Assembly: GCA_016234595.1 (NCBI GenBank)
Contig: JACRBG010000046.1
Span: forward strand, 62,001-126,000
Direction of reading: 5' to 3'
DNA from: Chloroflexota bacterium
Lineage (GTDB): Bacteria > Chloroflexota > Anaerolineae > Aggregatilineales > J027
Length of the DNA: 64,000 nucleotides
The number at the start of each line of letters is the position of its first letter. The stretch's first letter is position 1. Below, piece by piece: positions 1-8,854 of this stretch. Both the position numbers and the translations under genes were made by a program. The notes under the pieces are model-generated. The model made no database searches, was not told where the DNA came from, and saw nothing but the letters and a program-made list of their open reading frames with translations.

Positions 1-1545
1 GACTTGGCGAATCGCAGGCCAATTACCCAGTAGCGTGGCACGTCCATCATCGGGCGTGGTGTAATTTTCAAGCTGTACCCCAATTGAGAGGCTATAGCGT
101 TCAATCGCGCCGGGGTTTAGGCTCACGGCCATCGGAACAAAGCCCAAGATGTCTTCCAATGACATATCGGTTTGGATAATTTCTAAGGCGCGCGGCCATA
201 GGGTTGCAACTTGGGTAAAAAGCCCCTTGTCACGGGCCTGCTGCCACATCGCGCGTAAAATATCCATTTGGCGACGCCCTCGATCAAGGTCATTAGTGGT
301 CACACGGCTGCGGGCATACCAAAGCGCCATATAAGGGTCAAGGGTTTGTACCCCAATCGGCATAGTATAGACTTCCCAATAATTGGCCCAGTCGTCGCCC
401 GTCGCAATATCGAGCGGCGTTTCGGGGTCAATCAAGCGCCAGTCACGAATCGAGCAATCCACACTGATAGTGAGGCCGCCAAGTTCCTCAATAATGGCTT
501 TAAAATCGTTAAAATTGACTTTGGCATAGTGATCAATTTGAAGGCCGAAATTATAGAGGAACATCTCTTTCAATAGACCCCAACCACCACCGGGCCAACC
601 ATTTTGCTGCCCGATTTGCCAAACGCGGTTAATCCGGTCAATTTGATTACCGGGGATATAGACCAACAGGTCTCGCGGCAAATGCCACATGGCTGCCGTA
701 CCCGTTTCTTTGTTGATGGTCACAATGATAATTACGTCCGTCTGACCACCTGTAGCATCCGTTCCCAACAAGGCGATATTCACAATATTGGGGTCATTCT
801 CGACTAATTCAGCACGGATCGGAATATCCAAGAAAGTCGTCGCCACCGGGGTCGCATACGTCCCTTCGATAATGAGGGTCGGGCGCGACGTAGGGGATGA
901 TGTAAAGGTGAAAGTTGGCGACGGTGTGATGGATGGTGTAAAGGTCAGCGTCGGGGTAAATGTATTGGTGGGTGAGGGCGTATCGGATGGATAGGGTGTA
1001 TTGGTTGGGAACGCCGTTGCAGGTGGGGTGTTCGTTGGAAAGGCTGTTGGATTTTGGGCCACAACGGTTGGGCTGTTAGTTGGACGTGGAGTCCGCGTGG
1101 GCACGGATGTCCGAGTTGGGCTGGGTGTGCTGGTTGGAGCAACCGTATCGGTAGCGCTTGGTTCCGCTGTAGCAGTGTCAATGGGTGTTACCGAAAGCGG
1201 CGGTGCCTCATTCGTATTGGTTGCGCTCGGCACGATAGCCTCAGCGGGTTCAGTCGCCATTTCAGTTTCAGCGGAGATGATGACATTATCCCCCTGCTCT
1301 GTTGGCTGGGCGATCGTCAAAAATGTATTGCTGGTCAATAAAGCAGATTCGGCTTGCAAAGTTGGGCCGATAGCGGTTGCTGTTTCTTCGCGGAAACGAT
1401 CCCGGTGGGTTTCCTCACGACGAAATTGAACTTCGTCTACGATACTGGTGATGGTGAAATAGAAAAAGTATAGAATCCCGGCTGCCACGGCCAATGTAAA
1501 AAGGCCTGTTAAGCCGCGTCTAATCCACCGATAAATGGTTCTCAT
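1..1545 (-). CDS. LytR-CpsA-Psr (LCP) family protein, C-terminus cut by window edge
   Basis: LCP proteins are membrane-anchored phosphotransferases that attach undecaprenyl-linked glycopolymers to peptidoglycan on the outer face of the membrane. Reading leftward from ATG 1545 (AGAGG, 8 nt spacer) gives a short basic N-terminus, one membrane segment (about residues 13-30), a Thr/Pro/Ser-rich stalk (about 110-210), then the LCP core. The core shows LLGTDATGG, the arginine-bearing WHLPRDLLVYIPG, RINRVWQIG, and a glycine-rich stretch leading to FNDFKAIIEELGG. The arginine of the PRD motif and the acidic residues expected for pyrophosphate/metal binding are present. The frame is open for 515 codons to position 1, so the C-terminus lies outside. 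The stalk is typical of Anaerolineae surface proteins. The polymer it attaches cannot be told from sequence. Confidence 0.88.
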   Translation of the reverse strand, partial: MRTIYRWIRRGLTGLFTLAVAAGILYFFYFTITSIVDEVQFRREETHRDRFREETATAIGPTLQAESALLTSNTFLTIAQPTEQGDNVIISAETEMATEPAEAIVPSATNTNEAPPLSVTPIDTATAEPSATDTVAPTSTPSPTRTSVPTRTPRPTNSPTVVAQNPTAFPTNTPPATAFPTNTPYPSDTPSPTNTFTPTLTFTPSITPSPTFTFTSSPTSRPTLIIEGTYATPVATTFLDIPIRAELVENDPNIVNIALLGTDATGGQTDVIIIVTINKETGTAAMWHLPRDLLVYIPGNQIDRINRVWQIGQQNGWPGGGWGLLKEMFLYNFGLQIDHYAKVNFNDFKAIIEELGGLTISVDCSIRDWRLIDPETPLDIATGDDWANYWEVYTMPIGVQTLDPYMALWYARSRVTTNDLDRGRRQMDILRAMWQQARDKGLFTQVATLWPRALEIIQTDMSLEDILGFVPMAVSLNPGAIERYSLSIGVQLENYTTPDDGRATLLGNWPAIRQV

Positions 1546-1569
1546 TCCAAAAACCTCTTTGATTGTCTA

Positions 1570-1690
1570 TCTTTAGGGGTGCAGCGAATGTACCTTGCCA
1601 CACAAACCGGATAAGTATAGCTTTGGTTTGTGGGTGGGCAAGACCGAGTAGCCCACGTTCACCCGACGTGCAGCTGGGTATATGCTCTTT
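1570..1690 (+). promoter_or_regulatory. Candidate structured leader upstream of the SH3b protein gene
   Basis: Between the divergent genes at 1545 and 1802 the plus strand holds several nested inverted repeats. CACAAACC (1601-1608) pairs perfectly with GGTTTGTG (1625-1632). This hairpin can be enclosed by CTTGCC (1594-1599) with GGCAAG (1637-1642). A competing stem GTGGGC (1634-1639) with GCCCAC (1651-1656) uses the same G run. A small GGTGCA/TGTACC hairpin precedes them. The mutually exclusive pairings resemble a switchable leader, but I do not recognise any named riboswitch class. Structure is seen; function is inferred. Confidence 0.35.
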
Positions 1691-1801
1691 GCTTAATCAC
1701 TACACGAAATTATACTATTGATTCGTTTGGCACACCGCCACATATCGCATATACTTAACTCCAATAAACCCTACTCGAACACTTATTTCGGGAGAAATTT
1801 T

Positions 1802-3343
1802 ATGTGGCGTTCCCTTAGATTCAGTAGTTTCCTTATCCTTCTCCTGATTGCATTAGCGGCTTTTCCGGCCATCCGACCAGCCACGCCCAACATTGCCCAT
1901 GCCCAAGATGGTAATCTTGTGACAGTGATTAGCGGCTCGGCCAATATCCGCAGTGGCCCTTCGGCAGCAACAACTACTCTTGGTTCCGTACCCTATGGCA
2001 CAGCCTTGCTTTGCACAGGACGCAGTGGTACAGGCTGGTGGCGGGTCGAATCGCCCTATGGCACAGGTTGGATTAGCGCCCGTATCAGCCAATTTCGGGG
2101 CGATTATGCTGGGTTGCCTGTCACCAATGAGCCGTCCGGCACTGAGGCAGCTTCAACGGTTGTGGCCGCCTATGGCCCAGTGAAGGTTTTCAGCAATCCC
2201 AATTTTGAATCATTTGTGATTGCCATAGTGCCAAGTGGTGATTCATTGGACATTATCGCTATCACCTTCGACGGGAATTGGGTGCAAGTCAACAGCCCCG
2301 GTGGCATTGGCTATGTCAACCTTGGCGCAGTTGCCCGTCGTGGGCCGCTAGACCAACTCACTATTGCGAGTGATCCCGGCCCGAGCTTCAATGGGCCGAC
2401 AGCACAATTAAATGCAGATACGCCCGTTATTGGCATAGACGGCACTACCATTGGCATCCTACCCGCGGGGGTAATCGTCCCAATTGTAGGTCGTAATGCT
2501 GACGGCACGCGCTGGATGGTCGCACCTGATTTCGGGGTGGGTTTCATCAGCGTCAACAATGTCACATTGGCAGGCACCGCGCTAGAAATTCCGGTGGTAG
2601 ACGCTGGAACCATCGCAGGCCCACCCGCCGATAATGTCACACGTTTCACGGCCACCGTAATTGTGGAACGCAAATTGCTCTATAAGAAAGATAACTATTC
2701 AGGTGTGGTGCTAGATGCCCGACGCGGCGCAGAATTAAACGTTATCGCCCGTAACCCTGATGGCACATGGCTTCAGGTGATTTATCAAAGCAACGTCGTA
2801 TGGGTCAATTTCAGTGGGATTACACTAAACGGTAATCTTGAGTTGCTGCCTGTGGTCAGCACTGAAACGCCACCCAATAACCGGATCATCATTAACACCT
2901 ATGCTCTCAATGTGCGGAGCGGCCCCGGCCCAGATTTCACCTCGATTGCAGTCTTGGCGGGGGGCACTGAAGTTCACACCACAGGCCGCAGCCCTGATTA
3001 TGGCTGGTGGCGCATCGAAGGCGACTTTGGTGTCGGCTGGGTCAACATGAAATATGTCATCTTCCGAGGGCAGCATTGGACAGTGCCGTTTGTGACCGAA
3101 CCAGCAGGTGAAATCGCCCTGCCCTACGCCATAGTTTCAATTGATCGGCCAGTTTACACCACATGGGAGGGTGTTGATGTCGCAGGGACCCTCCCCGGTG
3201 GAACACAATATACAGTGCTTGGACGCAGCGATGACAACTGGACAATGCTGGAACTCGACACCCCATTGGGTCATGTGTGGCTCAACGCTGGGGCAGTCAT
3301 TTTCCGCGGTAATCCTAACTTAGTGCCGATCAGACACGAATAA
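1802..3343 (+). CDS. Secreted protein with six SH3b repeats
   Basis: Start at ATG 1802 is set by GGGAGA 6-7 nt upstream. An upstream in-frame start at 1718 would put about 28 unlikely residues in front of a clean signal peptide. The product is 513 aa: signal peptide (about 1-34, cleavage near AHAQ), then six bacterial SH3 (SH3b) modules of about 65-80 residues, each ending in a pattern like GWISARISQFRG or GWVNMKYVIFRG. Modules 1 and 5 keep the classic NIRSGPS / NVRSGPG and WWRVE / WWRIE signatures; modules 2, 3, 4 and 6 are divergent. SH3b domains usually bind peptidoglycan peptides. No catalytic domain follows, so this is probably a wall-binding or scaffold protein. A terminator follows the stop codon. 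Confidence 0.85.
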   Translation: MWRSLRFSSFLILLLIALAAFPAIRPATPNIAHAQDGNLVTVISGSANIRSGPSAATTTLGSVPYGTALLCTGRSGTGWWRVESPYGTGWISARISQFRGDYAGLPVTNEPSGTEAASTVVAAYGPVKVFSNPNFESFVIAIVPSGDSLDIIAITFDGNWVQVNSPGGIGYVNLGAVARRGPLDQLTIASDPGPSFNGPTAQLNADTPVIGIDGTTIGILPAGVIVPIVGRNADGTRWMVAPDFGVGFISVNNVTLAGTALEIPVVDAGTIAGPPADNVTRFTATVIVERKLLYKKDNYSGVVLDARRGAELNVIARNPDGTWLQVIYQSNVVWVNFSGITLNGNLELLPVVSTETPPNNRIIINTYALNVRSGPGPDFTSIAVLAGGTEVHTTGRSPDYGWWRIEGDFGVGWVNMKYVIFRGQHWTVPFVTEPAGEIALPYAIVSIDRPVYTTWEGVDVAGTLPGGTQYTVLGRSDDNWTMLELDTPLGHVWLNAGAVIFRGNPNLVPIRHE

Positions 3344-3357
3344 TCGAACCAAAACAG

Positions 3358-3386
3358 GGGTGGGTCAAATGGCTCACCCTTTTTTA
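3358..3386 (+). terminator. Rho-independent terminator of the SH3b gene
   Basis: A 9 bp stem (GGGTGGGTC with GGCTCACCC, two G-U pairs) with an AAAT loop is followed by six T residues, 14 nt after the stop codon at 3343. Confidence 0.8.
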
Positions 3387-3508
3387 TTGTCGCTTGTCCA
3401 CATCACACAAACGCCGTTCAAGCGTAGGCTAAACCCCCTTTACGGCACGAGGGTCTATCGGTATGCTTGTTGCCACATCTCAAACAAGGGACATGTTCAT
3501 AGGTAGTG

Positions 3509-4687
3509 ATGGTTATGAGTAAACGACGACTGATATTGGGTATTCTTATTGTTGGATTGGTAGTTCCCTTCGCTTTAAAGAGTGATAACGTCAATGCTTT
3601 CCCCGGTTCTAACCGCGACGAAGATTGTCAAAAATTGATTGAGCAAGCCGTTATGTCAATTGATGCAGGGCAAGCAGTTGAAAACCCTGATTGCATCACC
3701 GACCCCGGTTTGTCGGCCATGGATATGCGGGCAGCTTATGCCACTATGCAGCAATATCCAGCCCCAGATTTTCCTCATATCGCCTTTGATGAAAGCCTGC
3801 TGACAGCACGCAAATATCGGCGCTTGGTTGGGGACGTACAGATTTTCAGTTCCCCCAATCCCGATGCTCCCGTGGTAGAAACCTTACCCCCCGGCTATCA
3901 CCACGTCACAATTGGTGCGATTTTGGATGGCTGGGTGCAAGTTGGCACAGATCGCTGGGTCAAAAGTGAAAATGTCCAGCAAGAGGATGTGTCGCAACTC
4001 ACGGGTGTCCTTATTGACCACCCCTTAGAGCGACCTTTTGCGTGGATGATTGCCCCCGAAAGCCCCAGCAGCTATCCGGGTGGCCCGCCGAACGAAGCCT
4101 TACCCAAGATTGAGCGCTACACCTTGATGAACATCTTCGGAGTTGAAGTAGTGAATGGTTTTGAATGGTATCTGATTGGGCCGAATCAATGGATTCAACA
4201 ATTACGGGTCGCCAAAGTCAAACCCGTTCAACGCCCGACTGATGTTGGTCTGAATGACCAATGGGTCGCGGTTGACCTATTTGAACAAACCGCTGTGGCC
4301 TATCAAGGCGATGATATGGTTTTTGCTACCCTCGTCGCCACTGGTTTGCCCAACTGGTCAACTCAAGAAGGGTTGTTTAAGATTTATCAACGCTGGAACA
4401 CTGCCCCCATGACAGGCGCCGCAGGTCAAGCGGAGTATTATCTCATTCAAAATGTGCCGTGGGTGATGTATTTTAACAACGATATGGCACTGCACGGGGC
4501 CTATTGGCATGATAAATTTGGGTATCGTCAATCGCGTGGGTGTGTCAATCTCTCGATCCTGGATGCCCATTGGATTTATGAGTGGACACAAGCCACTCCC
4601 GATGGCGCAGCATGGGTATATGTATATAGCAGTGGGGAATATCGCAGCGACTTGCCCGGTTGGGCGGTTCGTGCGCCACGCAAATAG
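3509..4687 (+). CDS. L,D-transpeptidase (YkuD domain) with N-terminal SH3-like module
   Basis: YkuD enzymes form 3-3 peptidoglycan cross-links outside the membrane through a catalytic cysteine. The product (about 392 aa) has an N-terminal hydrophobic segment (signal peptide or anchor), a region around residues 105-160 resembling an SH3-like module (WVQVGTDRWVKSENV), and a C-terminal YkuD domain. The last domain carries the signature HGAYWHDKFG followed by SRGCVNLS, so the catalytic His and Cys are present. Three starts are close (GTG 3506, ATG 3509, ATG 3515). The only Shine-Dalgarno-like AGG, at 3501-3503, fits 3509 best; 3515 remains possible. Together with the LCP and SH3b neighbours it points to a cell-wall cluster. 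Confidence 0.87.
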   Translation: MVMSKRRLILGILIVGLVVPFALKSDNVNAFPGSNRDEDCQKLIEQAVMSIDAGQAVENPDCITDPGLSAMDMRAAYATMQQYPAPDFPHIAFDESLLTARKYRRLVGDVQIFSSPNPDAPVVETLPPGYHHVTIGAILDGWVQVGTDRWVKSENVQQEDVSQLTGVLIDHPLERPFAWMIAPESPSSYPGGPPNEALPKIERYTLMNIFGVEVVNGFEWYLIGPNQWIQQLRVAKVKPVQRPTDVGLNDQWVAVDLFEQTAVAYQGDDMVFATLVATGLPNWSTQEGLFKIYQRWNTAPMTGAAGQAEYYLIQNVPWVMYFNNDMALHGAYWHDKFGYRQSRGCVNLSILDAHWIYEWTQATPDGAAWVYVYSSGEYRSDLPGWAVRAPRK

Positions 4688-4715
4688 CCAAGTACAAAAT
4701 TTCAGGATTTTTCAG

Positions 4716-4745
4716 AGGGCCGACATCAACCATCGGCCTTTTTTT
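4716..4745 (+). terminator. Rho-independent terminator of the L,D-transpeptidase gene
   Basis: AGGGCCGA pairs with TCGGCCTT across a 9 nt loop and is followed by a T run, between convergent genes. The opposite strand lacks a T tail, so it should act on the plus-strand gene only. Confidence 0.8.
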
Positions 4746-4763
4746 GTTGCATTAAAGCGAGGA

Positions 4764-5858
4764 TTAGGCTTTTTCGTAGGCCAGCATGGCGGGGTCAGCC
4801 GAAGCAACATACCCCTCAACCACCAGCAGTTCGGCATTCAAGATCGAACCGCCTGCCGCGCCACGAATGGTGTTGTGGGAAAGTGACACAAACTGCACTC
4901 CATCTACTGGCTTGCATTCACGCAGGCGACCTACGGTTGTGGTCATGCCATTGCCAGCGTTGCGATCGCGGCGCGGTTGGGGGCGATCTGCCTCATAGGC
5001 CACTACCAATGGGAATTCCGGTGCAGTAGGCAAACGGCGCACCACTTCGGGCGTGACAAAGCTGTTCCAAGCCTCATCAATGGCTTCTAACGAAGGCTGG
5101 CTATCAAAACCAACAGCCACACTGACCAAGTGCGAATCCAAAACGGCTACACGATTGCACGCCGCGCTGGTAATCATTTCTAGAGGGAAAATTTTACTGC
5201 CATCCGGTGCAAGCTGACCTAACATTTTGTGTGGTTCAACTTCGAGCTTGTCTTCTTCGCCTTTGATATAGGGGACGACATTATCCAAAATATCGAGCGA
5301 AGCAACACCGGGATACCCGGCCCCGCTAATGGCCTGCATACTGACGATGTGTAGCACACGGATTCCAAATTGACGCAGAGGGGCAAGCGCCATCGTTACC
5401 GGCATGGCAGTGCAGTTAGAATTAGTCACCAAAGCGCCAGTTTTCCAGCCACGATTGCGGCGTTGGGTTTCAATCAGGCGGGTATGATCGGGGTTGATTT
5501 CGGGATAAAGTAGCGGCACGTCCTCAGTCATGCGATAAGTGCTGGCGTTGGAGCAAACCACATGCCCCTCACCTGCCAAACGCGCTTCAACTTCACGGGC
5601 GGCCTCACCGGGTAGCGCCGAAAAAACAATTGGGGAATCAAGTGTCGCGTCTAACGATTTGACCGTCATATTGGCTACGTCGCGGGGAGGATATCCATCC
5701 AACACCCACTTAGCCGCTTCACGATAAGTCAAGCCTGCACTGCGGTCACTTGCCACAACCTCCGCCACCCGAAACCAAGGATGATTTTCCAGCAAGGCAA
5801 TAAAACGCTGCCCGACTGCTCCCGTTGCCCCCAAAATGGCAACATCAATCTTCTGCAT
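4764..5858 (-). CDS. asd: Aspartate-semialdehyde dehydrogenase
   Basis: Catalyses NADPH-dependent reduction of aspartyl phosphate to aspartate semialdehyde, the branch point to lysine/diaminopimelate, threonine and methionine. The ATG at 5858 has GGAG 7 nt upstream and gives 364 aa starting MQKIDVAILGATGAVGQRF, a Rossmann NADP motif at the very N-terminus. The catalytic cysteine sits in TNSNCTA (about residue 150) and a QAISGAGYPGV stretch follows, both as in the archaeal/yeast type rather than the E. coli type. A longer reading frame to 5999 exists, but its extra N-terminus is unrelated to the family. It stands alone; thrB and the methionine enzyme lie 4-6 kb away on the other strand. Confidence 0.93.
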   Translation of the reverse strand: MQKIDVAILGATGAVGQRFIALLENHPWFRVAEVVASDRSAGLTYREAAKWVLDGYPPRDVANMTVKSLDATLDSPIVFSALPGEAAREVEARLAGEGHVVCSNASTYRMTEDVPLLYPEINPDHTRLIETQRRNRGWKTGALVTNSNCTAMPVTMALAPLRQFGIRVLHIVSMQAISGAGYPGVASLDILDNVVPYIKGEEDKLEVEPHKMLGQLAPDGSKIFPLEMITSAACNRVAVLDSHLVSVAVGFDSQPSLEAIDEAWNSFVTPEVVRRLPTAPEFPLVVAYEADRPQPRRDRNAGNGMTTTVGRLRECKPVDGVQFVSLSHNTIRGAAGGSILNAELLVVEGYVASADPAMLAYEKA

Positions 5859-5954
5859 GTCAAACTCCGGTCTATGGTTCGAGTAAATGGTGTAGAGCAA
5901 TTGTAACAGAAGTCGCCAGTTCATCGAATCAGGTTTTGGTGAAATCACCGAACG

Positions 5955-5980
5955 GGAACTTTTTGAGCCGATAAGTCGTC
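5955..5980 (+). promoter_or_regulatory. Candidate ECF-sigma promoter for the SIMPL gene
   Basis: GGAACTT at 5955-5961 followed after 16 nt by GTC at 5978-5980 matches the general GGAAC / GTC pattern of ECF sigma promoters. It lies 62 nt before the start codon at 6042. This is pattern matching only. Confidence 0.35.
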
Positions 5981-6041
5981 CTATTCTAGAGCCTATCAAA
6001 AGGGGGGCTTTCTTTACATCTCAAGAGGAGAGACAACACAC

Positions 6042-6797
6042 ATGTTTTCCAACCAAAAAGTAGTTCGGGCCGCTCTAGCATTAACCTTCGTGGTCACGCT
6101 AGTGGCTGGTGGATTGTTGGCTAAACAATCCAAAGTAGAAGCTGGGCCTGCTCGTCAAAACTCAACCCCGCGTACCATCACTGTCACCGGGCAAGGAACT
6201 GCTTACTCTGCACCCGACATCGCCTATATGAGTGTGGGCGTGGACAACAGCAACGCCGATGTCGTGACCGCCGTCAACGACACCAACGCCAAAATTCAGG
6301 CCGTCATTGATGCTCTGAAAGCTGCTGGTGTCGCCCCTGAAGACATCCGCACCGAGTATTACAACATCTATCAAGAAAGCAATGTCTATGGGCCTGTGGC
6401 AGAAGGCACTACCCCACCCGCCCCAACCTATCATGTCACCAATGTCATCAATGTGACGGTGCGTGATGTCGCACAAATCGGCAATTTGCTGGCAACGGCT
6501 GTGACTGCCGGGGCGAATATCGTCAACAACATTTCCTTCGACATTTCAGAACGTGCCGCACTTGAAACTACGGCCCGCACGGATGCCTTTGCCGATGCAA
6601 CGGCCCGCGCCACTGAAATCGCTGGCTTGCTGGGTGGCACATTGGGTGAGGTCGTTTCCGTGCAAGAAGGGGACGCTGGCTATTACCCCATGGCAGCCTC
6701 TGAACGCGCGATGGGTGGCGGCGCTGGTAACGTGCCGATTGCCGGAGGTACTTTGAGCGTGAATATCAGCTTGACGGTGACCTTCGCCATCAACTAG
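6042..6797 (+). CDS. SIMPL domain (DUF541) secreted protein
   Basis: The product is 251 aa with an N-terminal hydrophobic export segment (about 8-27) followed by a full SIMPL domain: TITVTGQGTAYSAPDIAYMS at the start, VIDALKAAGVAPEDIRTEYY in the middle and a closing SVNISLTVTFAIN strand. SIMPL/DUF541 proteins are periplasmic or surface proteins such as BP26 and YggE, linked to oxidative or envelope stress; the molecular role is unsettled. The start is supported by AGAGGAG upstream. The possible ECF promoter upstream would fit an envelope-stress role. Confidence 0.85.
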   Translation: MFSNQKVVRAALALTFVVTLVAGGLLAKQSKVEAGPARQNSTPRTITVTGQGTAYSAPDIAYMSVGVDNSNADVVTAVNDTNAKIQAVIDALKAAGVAPEDIRTEYYNIYQESNVYGPVAEGTTPPAPTYHVTNVINVTVRDVAQIGNLLATAVTAGANIVNNISFDISERAALETTARTDAFADATARATEIAGLLGGTLGEVVSVQEGDAGYYPMAASERAMGGGAGNVPIAGGTLSVNISLTVTFAIN

Positions 6798-6826
6798 GCG
6801 TAGTCAACTCATCCAATCAAACAATC

Positions 6827-6858
6827 AAAAGGGTCGTCTGGATGAGGACGGCCCTTTT
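6827..6858. terminator. Bidirectional rho-independent terminator
   Basis: AAAAGGGTCGTC pairs with GACGGCCCTTTT (one G-U pair) over an 8 nt loop. Both strands end in a T tract. It lies between the convergent SIMPL gene and the Clp-N/kinase gene. Confidence 0.85.
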
Positions 6859-6877
6859 GTCTTGTCTGGTGAATTCA

Positions 6878-8845
6878 CTAATGATCGGGGTTATCGCGCT
6901 CAAACATGGGCGTATCCCCCATTGGGTCAAAGGGCATTCGTGTGCCCGTCCCGTCAGTGGGCAATTCAGACATCCCCTGTGTGCTGAAAACACCCTTCTC
7001 GGCTTTCAATACGTAATCTACTGACAAAGCCGCTGTCAAAAACAGCAGTCGCCGAACATCCAAGGCCGCCGAGTTCTTCCACGACAAACCGCGCAAGGCC
7101 ACCAGCATCAAACCCACATGATATTCACGCCATTGCTGCGGGCGGGCCAAATTTACCTCAACAATTTTGCGTAGGGTGACAATTGGCGAAAGTGCTTGGG
7201 CCACCGGGTCGCTCAATTGCATCAAATCGGTGGAGTGGCTATTGATTGCTTCCAGTAAGCGAGCAGTTCCCCATACACCATCCCAACCTTCTGGCATACG
7301 CGGCGCGACCACGGTGCATAGGAGGCTAATTTCTAACACGGCCCAATCAAACAGGGTATGGCCTTCGCGGGTCAATGCAAAATCAACTAACCACGCATCC
7401 CCGGCGGGCCCAACCAAAATATTCCCCAAATGCAAATCGCCATGAATAATCGAGAGATACCCACTGAGGCGGCGTTCTAGGAAATTATTGACGTGCATTA
7501 ACGGATTGGGCAGGCTTTGTAATGGGGCGGGGGCGGGGATATTTTGTTCAGTTAGGTCAAATACAGGTTCAAGCCATTGGGCCTGCTCCAGCAAAATTTC
7601 CTTACGGCGTCGGATCACCCTACCCGTTAAACGTGGGACTAATTCGCCGCGCCGAAAGTCTTTGACATCATCTCCCAACCCAATCACTTCAATTTTAGAG
7701 GCACGATTCACAGCTTCAGGGCCACTCCCTGCCGAAAGTTGAACCGATCCTTTATCCGGGCGAACCTTTTGCACTGTGAAGTCGCGTAAATCCACCAGTT
7801 GCCCTATTTCCACCTCTTCACTGCGACTCCACACCCCTAAGGGATTGATTTCGGCATAAGAAGTCTGGGTTGAGGGGCGTATTACCGCAACTTCGAGAGC
7901 AGCGGGTAGAACATGCTCATATTCACGCCACACACCAAACCGATAGCGTTGACGTTGTGACCACCATGCCCCCGCATAGGACTGATAAACACTGTGTTGA
8001 ATTAGACGGCCAATATCATCAGGTGTGGCATGGTCGGCAAAAGCACGCAGGTCAATCGGGTTGGTACTGCCCAGCGGTTGAACTAGGGTATATTTCAGGC
8101 CGCCCAACGGGGAGTCTTCAGGCAAAGAGGGATTATCCAAAACCCGGGCCGTCGTGGGAGGCAGGGTATCTTTGACATACGAATCGTAATGGCGTTTTTC
8201 ATAGAGGATCGCCGAGCGCTCGTCAATCTTAACGACCACCCGGGCTTCAGCACGTTGTGGACGCATCGGCAGCACCACCAATAAACGAGTGTTACCATAG
8301 CTTCCAGCCAACTCTCGCTCAACCACAATACGCTGGTGGGTTCGGAACATACGCTGCAACACTCGACGCTCATCGGCATTTAGGTCAACATAACCATCAA
8401 TGGGCACATCGGGTACCTCGGCCCGTGATTTGGTTGACCAATTGGCGGCAATCTGGCGGAGTTTTGGAATATCGGCACCAACTTCTTGCAGAACACGCAC
8501 GGCTACACTATCGGCCTCATCCAAGATAGCCAAGAGCAAATCGCGTTCCGATGGCGTATGCAAACCCGCATATTTCTGGGCAATTTTGAGGACACGGGTA
8601 GTCCGGGGGGTCTCGCGGAAACCCGGCCAAAACCGTCGATCTTCGTTCATCCCAATGGTTTGACGGATGCTGTAACGGACAAAGCGAGGCTCTAGGCCTG
8701 TATATTCCAAGATGGCATTCGTTAAACCATTTTGAAGCTTGGTCAGCGCAATAAATAGATGCTCAACGCCAATATAGTAATGGTGATGGTGTGCAGATTC
8801 CTGCTCGGCGATTGCCAAAATATCTTTTAACCCGATGGTTGCCAT
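6878..8845 (-). CDS. Clp N-terminal repeat domain fused to a kinase-fold phosphotransferase domain
   Basis: The product is 655 aa. Residues 1-145 form a Clp-N double repeat (substrate/adaptor-binding domain of Clp ATPases) with two alpha-repeat halves around GVEHLFIALTKL and ERDLLLAILDEA. No AAA+ domain follows. Instead a kinase-fold domain begins: VVVKI with the beta-3 lysine, an acidic helix, an OB-like insertion (about 360-430), then the catalytic loop HGDLHLGNILV (about 475) and the metal motif LVDFAL. This is the aminoglycoside-phosphotransferase/TCAD9-like pattern. It is the second gene of an operon with the FHA gene, 9 nt away. I infer a signalling protein that may phosphorylate or sense a target brought by the Clp-N domain. 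The activity is not known, and the TCAD9 likeness is from memory. Confidence 0.7.
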   Translation of the reverse strand: MATIGLKDILAIAEQESAHHHHYYIGVEHLFIALTKLQNGLTNAILEYTGLEPRFVRYSIRQTIGMNEDRRFWPGFRETPRTTRVLKIAQKYAGLHTPSERDLLLAILDEADSVAVRVLQEVGADIPKLRQIAANWSTKSRAEVPDVPIDGYVDLNADERRVLQRMFRTHQRIVVERELAGSYGNTRLLVVLPMRPQRAEARVVVKIDERSAILYEKRHYDSYVKDTLPPTTARVLDNPSLPEDSPLGGLKYTLVQPLGSTNPIDLRAFADHATPDDIGRLIQHSVYQSYAGAWWSQRQRYRFGVWREYEHVLPAALEVAVIRPSTQTSYAEINPLGVWSRSEEVEIGQLVDLRDFTVQKVRPDKGSVQLSAGSGPEAVNRASKIEVIGLGDDVKDFRRGELVPRLTGRVIRRRKEILLEQAQWLEPVFDLTEQNIPAPAPLQSLPNPLMHVNNFLERRLSGYLSIIHGDLHLGNILVGPAGDAWLVDFALTREGHTLFDWAVLEISLLCTVVAPRMPEGWDGVWGTARLLEAINSHSTDLMQLSDPVAQALSPIVTLRKIVEVNLARPQQWREYHVGLMLVALRGLSWKNSAALDVRRLLFLTAALSVDYVLKAEKGVFSTQGMSELPTDGTGTRMPFDPMGDTPMFERDNPDH

Positions 8846-8854
8846 GCTGACACC

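Noticed and set aside
890-1180. Repetitive GT-rich tract as a possible tandem repeat element
   Set aside because: It is the reverse complement of the Thr/Pro stalk of the LCP protein.
1594-1656. Assignment of the leader to a known riboswitch
   Set aside because: No conserved core of any class I know could be matched.
5859-5999. Longer asd reading frame
   Set aside because: Added residues are unlike the family and the Rossmann motif should start near residue 5.
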